Source: Paragyromitra xinjiangensis (Eukaryota; Ascomycota; Pezizomycetes; Pezizales; Discinaceae). From it: DNA of 64,000 nucleotides. Where the stretch lies: positions 310,001 through 374,000 of the forward strand of contig JBCAMK010000009.1 of assembly GCA_038503065.1 (NCBI GenBank). Direction: 5' to 3'. The translations under genes and the position numbers were made by a program. Positions 43,901 to 52,889 of the stretch are shown here, piece after piece. The notes beneath the pieces are model-generated. The model was not told the DNA's origin, searched no databases, and saw only the letters and a program-made list of their open reading frames with translations. Within the stretch, counting starts at the first letter, position 1; the number at the start of each line of letters is the position of its first letter.

Positions 43901-44569
43901 AATAATCAAGAATCGGCAAGTACAAAGGTGACACCTTTCTTTGCCAATTACGGTTACCACCCTCGCTTTAACACCTTGATAATGCCAACATCCCGGGATC
44001 CACAAGCCCGCGACGCCAAGGACTTCACCCAGCGCATGGAAGAACTTCGAAACTTCCTACGAACACAGATCCGGACGGCCCAAGATGTTTATGAAATAAG
44101 CACCAACAGGCATCGAATCCCAGCCCCAGCCTATCGAGTCGGAGATCAAGTTTTTGTATCTACCAAAAACATACGCACCTCCCGGGCTTCAAAGAAATTG
44201 GACTGGAAATGGATGGGCCCCTACCCGGTTAAAAGAGTCGTGTCACCCTATGCTTATGAGATTGACCTCCCTTCCTCAGTCAAATACCACTCCGTCTTTC
44301 ACGTATCCTTGATAAAGCCAACCGCGACAGACCCCTTGCCGGGACAGATAATTCCACCACCACCTCCGGTACAAGTCAACGATCATGAGGAATACTATAT
44401 TGACGAAATCCTGGATTCGAGGATACAATATGGACACCTGGAATACTTGGTCAAATGGACGGGCTATGCTCAACCTACCTGGGAGTCGGCGAAGGATCAT
44501 CAAGAAACACAGGCTGTGGAGATTTTTCACCAACGGTATCCCGATAAACTTAATGATATGGTACCTTAA
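40910..44569 (+). CDS. Pol of gypsy B (reached by -1 frameshift)
   Basis: About 1219 residues after the slip. Numbering the 1188 residues from 41003: aspartic protease LLDTGAS (D32); reverse transcriptase with YLDD at 389-392; RNase H ETDASDY at 536; integrase HHCC finger (HSGREKTFEL to CHVCQRAK); catalytic D838, D898 and E934, spaced 59 and 35 residues apart; and a C-terminal chromodomain (YYIDEILDS to YLVKWTGY...W) that can direct integration to marked chromatin. No stop or frameshift is present, so the protein should be functional. The stop is 44567-44569. Confidence 0.95.
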   Translation, partial: LVKPESLCDPALVSFSSSLSVFSISGFSVSDVCVEDKLDGEHFVISCNLSSNNKTIQTHALLDTGASGFAFMDEEFARHHNFPLIPLKVPRQLEVIDGRPISSGAITHLVHCGLSIQDHQEKAPFFVTQLGHYPLVLGIPWMKHHDVSLQFAANKVTFGSEHCRTHCAPTKIPVTTHGIQLPKELKIHFIGAAAFSRLAKKRTSQIYAISLREINKILDKQATKGEWKQRIPLEYHEFLDMFDESKANGLPPRRSYDHKIPLLAGKEPPFGPLYGMSREELLVLKEYIEDNLGKGFIQASSSPAGAPVLFVKKADGSLRLCVDYRGLNSITIKDRYTSPLIRETLDRLAKAKWYTKLDLRMGYNQIRMGEGEEWKTAFRTRYGLYEYKVMPFGLTNAPGTFQRFVNDCLTEYLDIFCTAYLDDILIYSDNLEEHKEHVNKVLQALKQQGILLKPEKCEFHTQSTKYLGLILSPDGISMDEEKLKAVREWGVPRSVKDVQAFLGFANFYRRFIFGFSRLSSPLSALTKKDIPFEWSPKAQQAFDALKLAFTTAPILMHFDPDKKIFVETDASDYVSAGILSQYDDKGVLHPVAFFSKKHSPAECNYEIYDKELLAIIRTFEEWRPELEGAAHPISVISDHKNLEYFMTTKQLNRRQARWAEYLSRFNFVITYRPGKQGGKPDALTRRSGDLPEEGDERFAHQSQVVLKKENLDPKLSLLAGSLSNEPAEMDATLFLLFKEGYKADPFLEKILTALEKGDRQSKEISLAECTNSNGLLKYRQCFFVPDFDPLRLEILKQYHDTPAAGHSGREKTFELVSRDFYWPKMREYIGRYIRNCHVCQRAKPTTQGTQGVLRPLPIPNRPWEELSMDFVTGLPESEGFDAIMVIVDRLSKMRHLIPCNTTVNARQVADLYLLNVWKIHGLPSHITSDRGTQFTAKFWKELCQRLQIKARMSTSFHPETDGQTERLNAVMEQYLRCYVSYQQEDWVKWLPIAEFAANNQESASTKVTPFFANYGYHPRFNTLIMPTSRDPQARDAKDFTQRMEELRNFLRTQIRTAQDVYEISTNRHRIPAPAYRVGDQVFVSTKNIRTSRASKKLDWKWMGPYPVKRVVSPYAYEIDLPSSVKYHSVFHVSLIKPTATDPLPGQIIPPPPPVQVNDHEEYYIDEILDSRIQYGHLEYLVKWTGYAQPTWESAKDHQETQAVEIFHQRYPDKLNDMVP

Positions 44570-44604
44570 GTTCGCAGGAGCTCACGCTTGAAGGAGGGGG
44601 CTAC

Positions 44605-45013
44605 TTTCACGGATAGGGTCAAGTACATGTGCGGTGTTAAGGATTAGTCATTGTATTATTTCGTTGTGTTTCTTTGTGATTCGGTTGGGTTGCTTCGAAT
44701 GGATGAGTCATGGAAAGGGGAAGACTGGGTATATAAGCGATGGATTTCTGCGGTTGTGATTGTTCTTTTCTTTCTTTCCTTAAGCAACATCTCTTACTTT
44801 ACTTCTACCGTACTGTTATAGAAATATCATCTCTGTTTCTACCTCAGAAACATCATTGTCGCTGCCGCTGTCGCACTCCAGAATCACTTCGATTCTTACC
44901 TCACGTGAGGCCTGTGGAAAACATTGTATTATCATTGTAGCGAAGTCTCTTTCAAGTAGCACTGCTCACCTTTGGGGATACTAAAGGGCTTGACGAAACC
45001 TCGCTCCCTGAGA
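44605..45013 (+). repeat. 3' LTR of gypsy B
   Basis: 409 bp, matching the 5' LTR except AAGCAACAT for AAGCAACGT. The change falls inside the proposed self-primer. Reverse transcription regenerates both LTRs, so the difference arose after integration or by an error at that step. Confidence 0.95.
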
Positions 45014-45060
45014 TTCCATTCGGTTGCTAACTCAAAAACACATGAACTTTTGCACATGGA

Positions 45061-45342
45061 CAGTTGCGTCCAACAAGTTCTTGCGGTTTTTGAGGTACCA
45101 TGATGCAACATTAAGGCACTATGAGCCCCACAGCACAACACCCCCAAATCCAGGAGGCTTCCCACAACTGAACTTTAACCATACCAGTAAAATAAAGGAC
45201 ATACTGTTAATGCTTTAAAAAATAATGGTGAAACATGATGCTTTCTTTTTTGTTGAATAGTAAATATTTTCATTGAGTGGTTCATGGCATCTGGTTGCAT
45301 CATGGTACTTCAAAAACCGCAAGAACTTGTTGGACGCCACTG
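45061..45342. mobile_element. MITE with ~50-bp terminal inverted repeats (CAGTKGCGTCC)
   Basis: The left end CAGTTGCGTCCAACAAGTTC and the inverse of the right end CAGTGGCGTCCAACAAGTTC continue together through TTGCGGTTTTTGARGTACC and ATGATGCAAC. The internal ~180 bp is AT-rich with no ORF. GA flanks both ends, but a 2-bp match is weak evidence for a duplication. It is unrelated to the CATCAGC family; CAGTGGCGTCC ends are common in Tc1/mariner- and hAT-type MITEs, so the superfamily is open. Confidence 0.8.
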
Positions 45343-46358
45343 GACAATAAACGACCGCCATTTTAATTTATACTGCGTGTATTTGGTCGCTATTGCAGTA
45401 TTTCTTGGAACGTCCCACTTTGCTAAAAGTGAGGTTTTATTCGCCACAACCACTCTTTGCCATGGCTTATAAAATGATACAGAGCTTTATTACTATGATT
45501 AGATCTTGTATCTTTTCTAGGGTTATTTAGTTGGCTGTGGAGGTCGGAATATCGCCTCAAAAAAGGTGGTCTACATTTACGATATTAGTCGTGCACGCAC
45601 TATAAAAGTTCTAGTGTAGTTTTGTTCTCATCTCACAAATCCCTGAAGGAATACTTGCGAGCATCGCTCGACCTAAACCCATTCTTGTTGTAATAATACC
45701 TAGGCATTGAGAAGAAAACCTGCTTGTCTAATAAGTCTATAGGCTGGTTGTCCATGAGCCCCTATGAAAGGCCTTGGGCCACAGTCCAGACGCAAGACAC
45801 TGAAGACCGTGAAGCACAAAGACGAGTGCACGTGTATATTAAGCATGAAGATGATGGAAATAAGAGAAAGGCCAAGTAAAGGGTTATATATATTATATAG
45901 CCCTCTAGATATCGCCCCGTGACTCTATATTGACTGCGCGCGCACCCTCTAAGGTCCCTAATTCATGCCATTCCAAGGCTCTTGCGAGTGCTCGCCCACG
46001 CATCTAGACTTTCCTAACCCAGAAAAAGGCTAAAACTTTCCGCTCGCTCAAATGCCACTCCAACCCTAGATGAATCTCTCTCTAGCAACAAGATGCAAAC
46101 AAGCAATAATGTGTCACTAGAAACCCAACCCTAACTAATTTGTTGTTATACTCTAGTATTCGATCAAGGATTGCTCTAATCGAAACTTCTTTTGTATGAG
46201 GACTATGGGGATTACAGCATCGCCATTCCATTCCATGGGAGAACCAAGTGAAAACTGCAAAAGGGACATGAAAACGATCACAACAAGACTTGGCCAGCCT
46301 AAAACAAAAACCTTAAAACTTAAGTTTCCCCACCTAAGCACAATAAGCACTAAACACG
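45343..46358. other. Intergenic, AT-rich, no gene seen
   Basis: No open frame with codon character, repeats or RNA genes were recognised. A TATATATTATATAG run lies near 45887. Confidence 0.5.
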
Positions 46359-46364
46359 GCTATC

Positions 46365-49031
46365 TACGGGGGCACATAGCTACCAAAGTCTAATCTACGA
46401 TTTGGCAGCAACCGAGCTCTCAGCACAATGCAACGCAACGCAGCAACTGCGTGCCCACAAATAAAGAGATGTATGAAAATATTTTCACTTTACTAGTGGC
46501 CTCAGGAAATAGATTAATTATGCCTAGAGAAATATCTTTCACATAGAGACTTAATATATTATGGGTCATCCTATTCTACCAAAACTAGAGCCTTATTCAC
46601 TATCAGAATCCCTCTCTACCCCACTTTCATCGGTGGTTACATCACCTTCTTCTTCCTCATAAAACTCTGCCTCAACCTCCACAATTGATTGCTGTCTCTT
46701 TCTTTTCTTAATGCTAGGTTTGTGTTCTTTGGGCTTAGAAAGAAGTGAAAGTACAGGATTTTGATTTCCTTTACTAACATGCCTTCGCACATGAATTCTC
46801 AAAAAGCAATACATAGCAAAATGAGATTTTTGGCCATCGGGCATACAATCTTCATAACTAATATTAATGGGAAAGCCAGCTTTAACTAGTAAAGCATGAC
46901 AGTAAGTCATCATAGCATCTGGTAGGTATATATTATGGTCTTTAACGTCAGTAAATTATATTCTTTTAAGTATGTATTAGATACATACCATATAACTCTC
47001 CAGTATCTATATTTTGCAACTTTTGTGCCTTAATTTCACTAATTCTTTCCAATGAGGGTGGTTGACCATAATCTGATATGTTGTCGGGAGGGAAACTGTA
47101 GTTGTAAAATGGTTCACCAGTTGGAAGATTTGGTCGATTGTTTTGTTTCCTGATTTTATGGTTGTTCCATCTCTCAACAAAAGTATGTAATTTTGCTCGT
47201 AATAGTGGGAGATATGTGTATAAAAGACTGATAGTATCTTCCATACTATCCTCATGAAAAAGATTGTCCTGTTGCAACTTTTGAAAATGCCTCTATATAT
47301 TTATTAGATAAACCATTTCTTCTCATCGTAAAGTGTGACAATCCTACCTTCCATTCAATTGTTGCTCCTTTACTTAACTGCCCCCACCAACTCTCAATTC
47401 TGACATTTCGTGTAGAAGTTCCATACCAGAATACCTCTGGGAAAGTCACATCAGGACTTTCTACTCGATGAAGACTCCAAAATGATTCTGCAATCATCAT
47501 AGTTTCAGTACCTCTATCTGCTCGTATATGAAGAGGTATACAGTTTTGAACCTCTACTACTTCCAAAAACTGACTGAGAACACTGATACCAGTTTTTGCA
47601 GATACTCCACAATAAAACCATGTTATGTAGCGAGAATAGGCATCAATGGCTGCATATATCTCAATCCCAAACATCTGTAGTTTGAGGTGACCATCAATAG
47701 ACCAACACCAATTGGGACCAGGACATGTGAATTGTGTATGATGTCGATTAACTCCTTTCCAACGATTTTCAACCCCCACTGGGTCCACAACTTTCAAGGC
47801 TCTTCTGATACGCTCACTAATTTAAGTTAATATTGATACTTAAAATCACTTAAATAAAGAACTTACTGTGATGCTAGAACTCCCATGTTTCGTAAATGAA
47901 CCCATACAGCTTGTCTACCAGATAATGTAATATTTCCTTTTTCTAATTCTGCTTCAATTACTTTTTGAAGCTTCTGATCAGCTTCTTCATTAATATTCTC
48001 TGAAGATTGCTGTCTAAACATTCCCATAGATTTCCGAATAAGTACTAAATGACGTTGTTCTATTTGGTATCCATGGCTTTGTAAAATCTAAATGATATTA
48101 GCTCTATTCCATCGATAATCAATAAATTAAATCATATTTACCCTTAAAATCTTTGTATCATTTAAACATCTTACCCAAAATAAGTATGCCAACTCTACTC
48201 GTAGTGATGGTGTATCCTCTGATTGCTTATTTTTGGTAAAACCCCATTCTTTCATTCTATTCATCAAAGTAGCACGAGAACACTTTAGTCCCAACAACTG
48301 TAACATATTTAAAGTCTCCTGAATGGTTTTATTCTCCTCGATATAGTGACTGTATATCAAGTATTTGTGTTGATGAATATGTTTGGTGACATGGAATTTT
48401 GACATGTTGTGTTGCGAAGATAGATCTAGTGATAAATCAAGTGATTTTTGGTGAAATAAGTAGGTAGCAAGGTAGATAGGTAGGAGAGCAGGTAATGAGG
48501 TAATAATGAGGTAGAGCAGGTAATGAGGTAATAATAAGGTAGCAAGGTACGAGAAAATAGCAAAGGTGTTAGGAGAAGAATATAACTTGAAGATACAATG
48601 CTGATATAGCATCTGTTGTTCGCTGCTTAGTAGTCAACTGCCGTGGATACCCACTTGTACCCTATCTTTTTAGTATAAGGACACCTATTGTTGTATTCTA
48701 ATCGTGTACATTTATCTACTAGTAATGCATTAGTGTTGCATTATGCTAGGCATGTAGTGTTTTTAGCTCTATTTTATGCAGTCAAGTTGACTAGTAGCAG
48801 GTAGTGCTAGTGCAATTAGAGAACTGCAGGATGACCAGGCAGGTAAATAGAACATAGGTGGAATTTTTTCATCTATATATAAATAATCTATTCCCTAAGA
48901 CAGCTAGTAAAGCGAAAATATTTTCATACATCTCTTTATTTGTGGGTGCGCAGTTGTGGTTGCTGCGTTGCGCTGAGAGCTCGGTTGCTGCCAAATCGCA
49001 GATTAGACTTTGGTAGCTACGTGCCCCCGTA
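46365..49031. mobile_element. Intact-looking DNA transposon with DDE integrase-like transposase
   Basis: 2667 bp. The ends are inverted repeats of ~155 bp, starting TACGGGGGCAC and running through CTACCAAAGTCTAATCT, GATTTGGCAGCAACCGAGC and AAATAAAGAGATGTATGAAA, with scattered mismatches and one small indel. GCTATC flanks both sides directly (46359-46364 and 49032-49037), a 6-bp duplication. It contains one gene, on the minus strand, with an undisrupted coding sequence. It ends 14 bp short of the neighbouring ULD gene's stop codon. Confidence 0.9.
46593..48405 (-). CDS. Five-exon DDE transposase (retroviral-integrase fold, Ginger-like)
   Basis: Exons 48405-48142, 48087-47867, 47816-47348, 47292-46989 and 46918-46593 join in frame through four GT-AG introns (54, 50, 55 and 70 nt) to 527 residues with no stop. 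The N-terminus (from MSKFHVTKHIHQ) contains helix-turn-helix-like segments (RATLMNRMKEWGF; SGRQAVWVHLRNMGV). The core has WCWSIDGHLKL and AAIDAYSRYITW (first Asp), IRADRGTE (second Asp) and RNVRIESWWGQL (Glu). The C-terminus is basic then acidic (EEEEGDVTTDESG). Related integrase-core proteins are common as fungal hypothetical proteins; I place it nearest Ginger/rve transposases but not to a named family. An upstream methionine exists; MSKF is chosen as the start of conserved-looking sequence. Confidence 0.82.
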
Positions 49032-49050
49032 GCTATCAAAACTAAACAAT

Positions 49051-51017
49051 CTAAATGCTCATCGAATCCCTAAATCGTCGAGGAATCCAAGAAAGTGGAC
49101 TCCAGTCATCATCACGCTCACCCGTCGAGAAGCTTTTCTCACCCAACGGTATTGAGCGGCGTCGAACACCTATATCAACCGCTCCGGAATCATAGGTAAA
49201 CTCATAAAACCCATCAACTTGCATCAGATCGCCCTGAGGGAAATCGTAAAATTGTTGATATGGAGAATCGCTCGCGCTCACGAAGGGGTCCGATGTACTA
49301 GGAAATGATGGAATACGTATTATTACTTGGGTGGGCCCATCCTTAAGCGATCGCGGGCTTGGATCGGGGCGGTCAGTTGACTGGGGTGTGCCAGTGCCAT
49401 TGGGGCCTTCGGGGTTGTTAGATTCCTGGTACGAGGGAGGTGTATCAGATTGCGAGTTTTCTATCGGGTTGAGGGCGTCGTCTTCATTATGTGTACGTGC
49501 ATGCCTAAAGCACAATGATAAACTTTATATTTCCGGCATTGAGTTGTCAGATACACGAGGGATTCTTACGCGTCTAGATAGTCGGGTCTTTCAAACCGCT
49601 GCCCGCAGGATGGTACGGGACACAAGAAATCAGAACCAGGCGGAAGGTAGTGGATTCTTCGAAAGCAATATTCTTCTCTGCTTCGGTTTTCTTTGGTATG
49701 AGATGTCACAAGAGTCATCTCCTCTGTGAACATTTTGGGGCCGAACTCTGACGGGGAATCCGGTAGCTCCTCGATCCGATTTTCAAAGGTTTGAAAAATC
49801 AAACAACAGGAATGGCTTTTGGGCCGGTAGAATAAATTAGCATATCATTCGCTCTAACCAGGACACCGAACCGACGGTAACCTTCGTCCGAATAGCGAAG
49901 GTATACATACCACCTCAATCCACCCTCTGCTGGGTTAGCTCCAGCACTTGATCTGCCGCATCGAGGGCATCTGTGTACCGCTGTTTTAGCTCGCATGAGA
50001 ATACTCATGGCAATCCGTGCTCCAGGAACCACTTTAGAATCCCAGTCCCCGTCTTGGATGAGAGCCCCCTCTAAGTCGGTAATCCGATACTCCTTGTGAG
50101 TAATCATTTTCTCACCAGGCACATCTTTGAATATAATTCTCAACACCTCGTGGAACCTCTATAAATAGATCAGATATTAGTTCATTCTTCAATTAGTACG
50201 AATCTAGATAAGATCGTACATCCTTACTACAAAGAATGGCAGGCAAAGGTATGGCTCTACCCAGAGCATCTTCAAAATAAATCGGCTCTTCACCTCCCAT
50301 GCACTCAAATTTATTGGGGAATCGGATGTTGTTGGTTAATTTTTTGAGGGGAACAAGCATCTCTGACACACCAGTCTCAATCCTCTGGCTTATTTCGGAA
50401 CATTCCATCGCCTTTTGCTCTATTCGGTGAACACTTTGCCTATTCAAAGTTAACAAGATTTTGATATTCTAAGCAGGTGAAGGACACCGCAGCGAAAGCA
50501 GGGATCTAGGACAGAACAGGGGAATTGTAACCTACTGGAGAACTGTATGAGAAAGAACAGTAAAGGCGGACAAATGAAGCTGCAGATTTGCTTGCAACTT
50601 CCGTACATCTTCCGCTTTCGATTTCCATGTGATCTTCTTCCACGTATCTTTGGGTGGCCAAGCCTGTAACGGCCGCTTTTTGAAGACGTTTTTCCATGCG
50701 TTCCCGGATCCCCATTTCGTTGCTGATCGCTGTTTCAAGAGAGATACTGTGTAGCTTTGATAGTTTTCCAAGAATTTCTCCATGAGCCGCTTGCAGCACT
50801 CAAGTTCACGACAGATACCATCCAAGTTATCCGGTGAGTTGGAGGGGCAAAGAAAAAACTCATGAGCAGAACGAATAGCACTATTGAGAGAGAGGAGCGT
50901 TTCACACAGCGCTTTATAGTCGGCGACCGCACCATTTCTTTCGTCCAGAGCGTCGCAAATATCCATTGCCATTCTGGCCACCGTAAGGAAGTCACCGACT
51001 CCGAATCCGAAAGACAT
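49051..51017 (-). CDS. Ubiquitin-like (ULD) domain, zinc-ribbon and C2H2 zinc-finger protein
   Basis: Five exons (51017-50536, 50439-50220, 50158-49911, 49815-49570, 49504-49051) close exactly to 549 residues. The N-terminal ~160 residues (MSFGFGVGDFLTVARMAMDI) are the helical region found in many Pezizomycotina signalling proteins. Next is a ubiquitin-like domain (IYFEDALGRAIPLP ... DVPGEKM ... YRITDLEG ... ARIAMSILM). A CX2C...CX2C zinc ribbon (HRCPRCGRSS, LRCHSCCL) is completed only by splicing the 95-nt intron. A C2H2 finger (CPVPSCGQRF...HARTH) is split by the last intron. A PPSY motif lies in the tail. The family's function is unknown; an adaptor role is suggested by domain type only. 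Confidence 0.85.
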
Positions 51018-52889
51018 GTTACTTAGTCGTAATTAGGAACGTAGGAAGCGGCCAGGAAATGATAATGTACTATCGCACGTAATAATATCGCAGAAAAGAA
51101 AGCTTCAGTATAAATCTAGAAAGTAAATGGATGGGTGGATGAATGAATACGGGATGAATCGCTGGTTTGGCTGATGGGGGAGCCCGAGTAGGTACGTATG
51201 GCGCTGTGGGGTCGCGACGAGGCTGTCATGAATTATTAACCTCTTTTGTTTTCTTTTTTCCAACCGCAGCAGAAACATCCATCAAACCACAGCTGATAGC
51301 ATCTCCATGTTATAGAACCTCTCACGAAGGGAAGAGGTGCAGGCTCGTTTCCAACCATTTCCCGACCCACAATCTTATGGATCGTTACAGGGATACCAAT
51401 GGATCGAAAGATGGTCTGGGTTAACCCGAATCTGCCGACACCCACTATCAAAGGTTGATTTATACCCAACTCGATTTATCTTCTTCATCCCTGCGCGGGC
51501 TACCAATATCATTCGCAGTTGAACCAGTCCGCGAATTCCTACCCTGTAACTTCCTTGTGTGCTGCCAACTTTACGCGCAGCATCATGCACAGAGTAGCTG
51601 CGCTCAGTTTTGAGCATATGCACCTGTTTTCTTTTTCCTTCCATCCAATGAAAGTACCAGGAAGGTTTGAGTTAAAACAACGAAGGATGCAGAGTAGCAG
51701 AAACCAGGCATATCAAAGTCGCCGACGGATACAGCCTCCGAAGCTGGCGATAAGTTATTGATTCATAACTTGAGAGTCGATTTCTTCCCTGAATTCTCTT
51801 GGATAACTTTAATACTTCTTTCCAAGGGGTAAAAATGTGAGTTGACGGCTGTGGCCTAGGTGACACATAATAGTTAACTAAGCAGCTAAGTTTATTTTAT
51901 AACCACTTCATAAATTTATGATCATGAGCAGCGAGAATTTTGTCGATCATCGGCCCTGATAATGGAGGCGGAATGACTTGGTGGCGAGATCACAAAATCC
52001 TACTCCAGTACGAGAAACGAAATTACTGAAAAGGAATCCAAACCCCAATTGAGAACAAGGGGTGCAAATAATATCCTAAACACAAGGAAAACCGTGAAGG
52101 TGAGTTCTTGAGCGACACCACCCGATTCGTTACAGTGGGGGCTCAACATCAAGCTCAATTAATGGAAAAAGCAAAATCGACAAACGAGATTAGAGAATGT
52201 AGTTGGGCTTCGTACTAATAAAACCACTACCTTTACGTATACTCTAGTTAGCTATCATGCTGCTTAGTTTTGCTAGATTATAAAACAACCCAAACATAAT
52301 GCAATGAATATCCACCAGAGCCTAGCAAAGTGCTTAAAACGTACTTTTTTTGGCCTACAGAAGGTCTATTGAGGAAAACATCCCTTTTAACTCTACTACC
52401 TAGACAAAGATAGATTCAATCATCACAAATAAAGTTTATATCATTTAACACATCAACGATGAAGCACGTATAAGTCTATATCACAATACCAATTACTGGT
52501 ACCTCTAGAATTCCACTATTCAGCAAATCTGTGCATGGCATCCAGTTCTACAATACCATAAACTCAGCATCCTAAGTGTAAAATCTCTATTCGAAAGCAA
52601 CGCTTTTTAAATTTATCCACAAAACCCCTCCCCCAATAGACGTTTACTATGCAGTAAATACCCCAAACCTGCCGCAAGCAAAACCGAGCCAAACCCCTAA
52701 CCCCCTCAAAATCGTGGTAGATAAGAAACACCCAACCTTATCCAACCGTACCCAACCTCTACAGGCCCACAAGCTTAACCACAAATGCCCCAACGAGTCA
52801 CCCCAATCACAAAATATCACTCGACCAATACACGCACACCAGAACAAGATCTTTATTTCCACAGCCACTATACAAAATATCCACCCTCA
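51018..52889. other. Intergenic, no gene seen
   Basis: The first ~150 bp upstream of the ULD start probably hold its promoter. The rest has no coding signal, RNA gene or transposon terminus that I recognise. Short open frames here lack support from codon pattern or splice sites. Confidence 0.5.

Larger units (their letters stand above)
38996..45013 (+). mobile_element. Complete chromodomain Ty3/gypsy retrotransposon, copy B
   Basis: It is 6018 bp, with two 409-bp LTRs that differ at one position I could find (39180 G versus A in the 3' copy). A TTCCA target duplication flanks it (38991-38995 and 45014-45018). Gag and Pol frames are intact, joined by a -1 frameshift signal. It has a polypurine tract GAAGGAGGGGGCTAC before the 3' LTR and a putative self-priming site after the 5' LTR. 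LTR near-identity means a recent insertion. Pol order (protease, RT, RNase H, integrase, chromodomain) places it among the chromoviruses. Confidence 0.97.
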
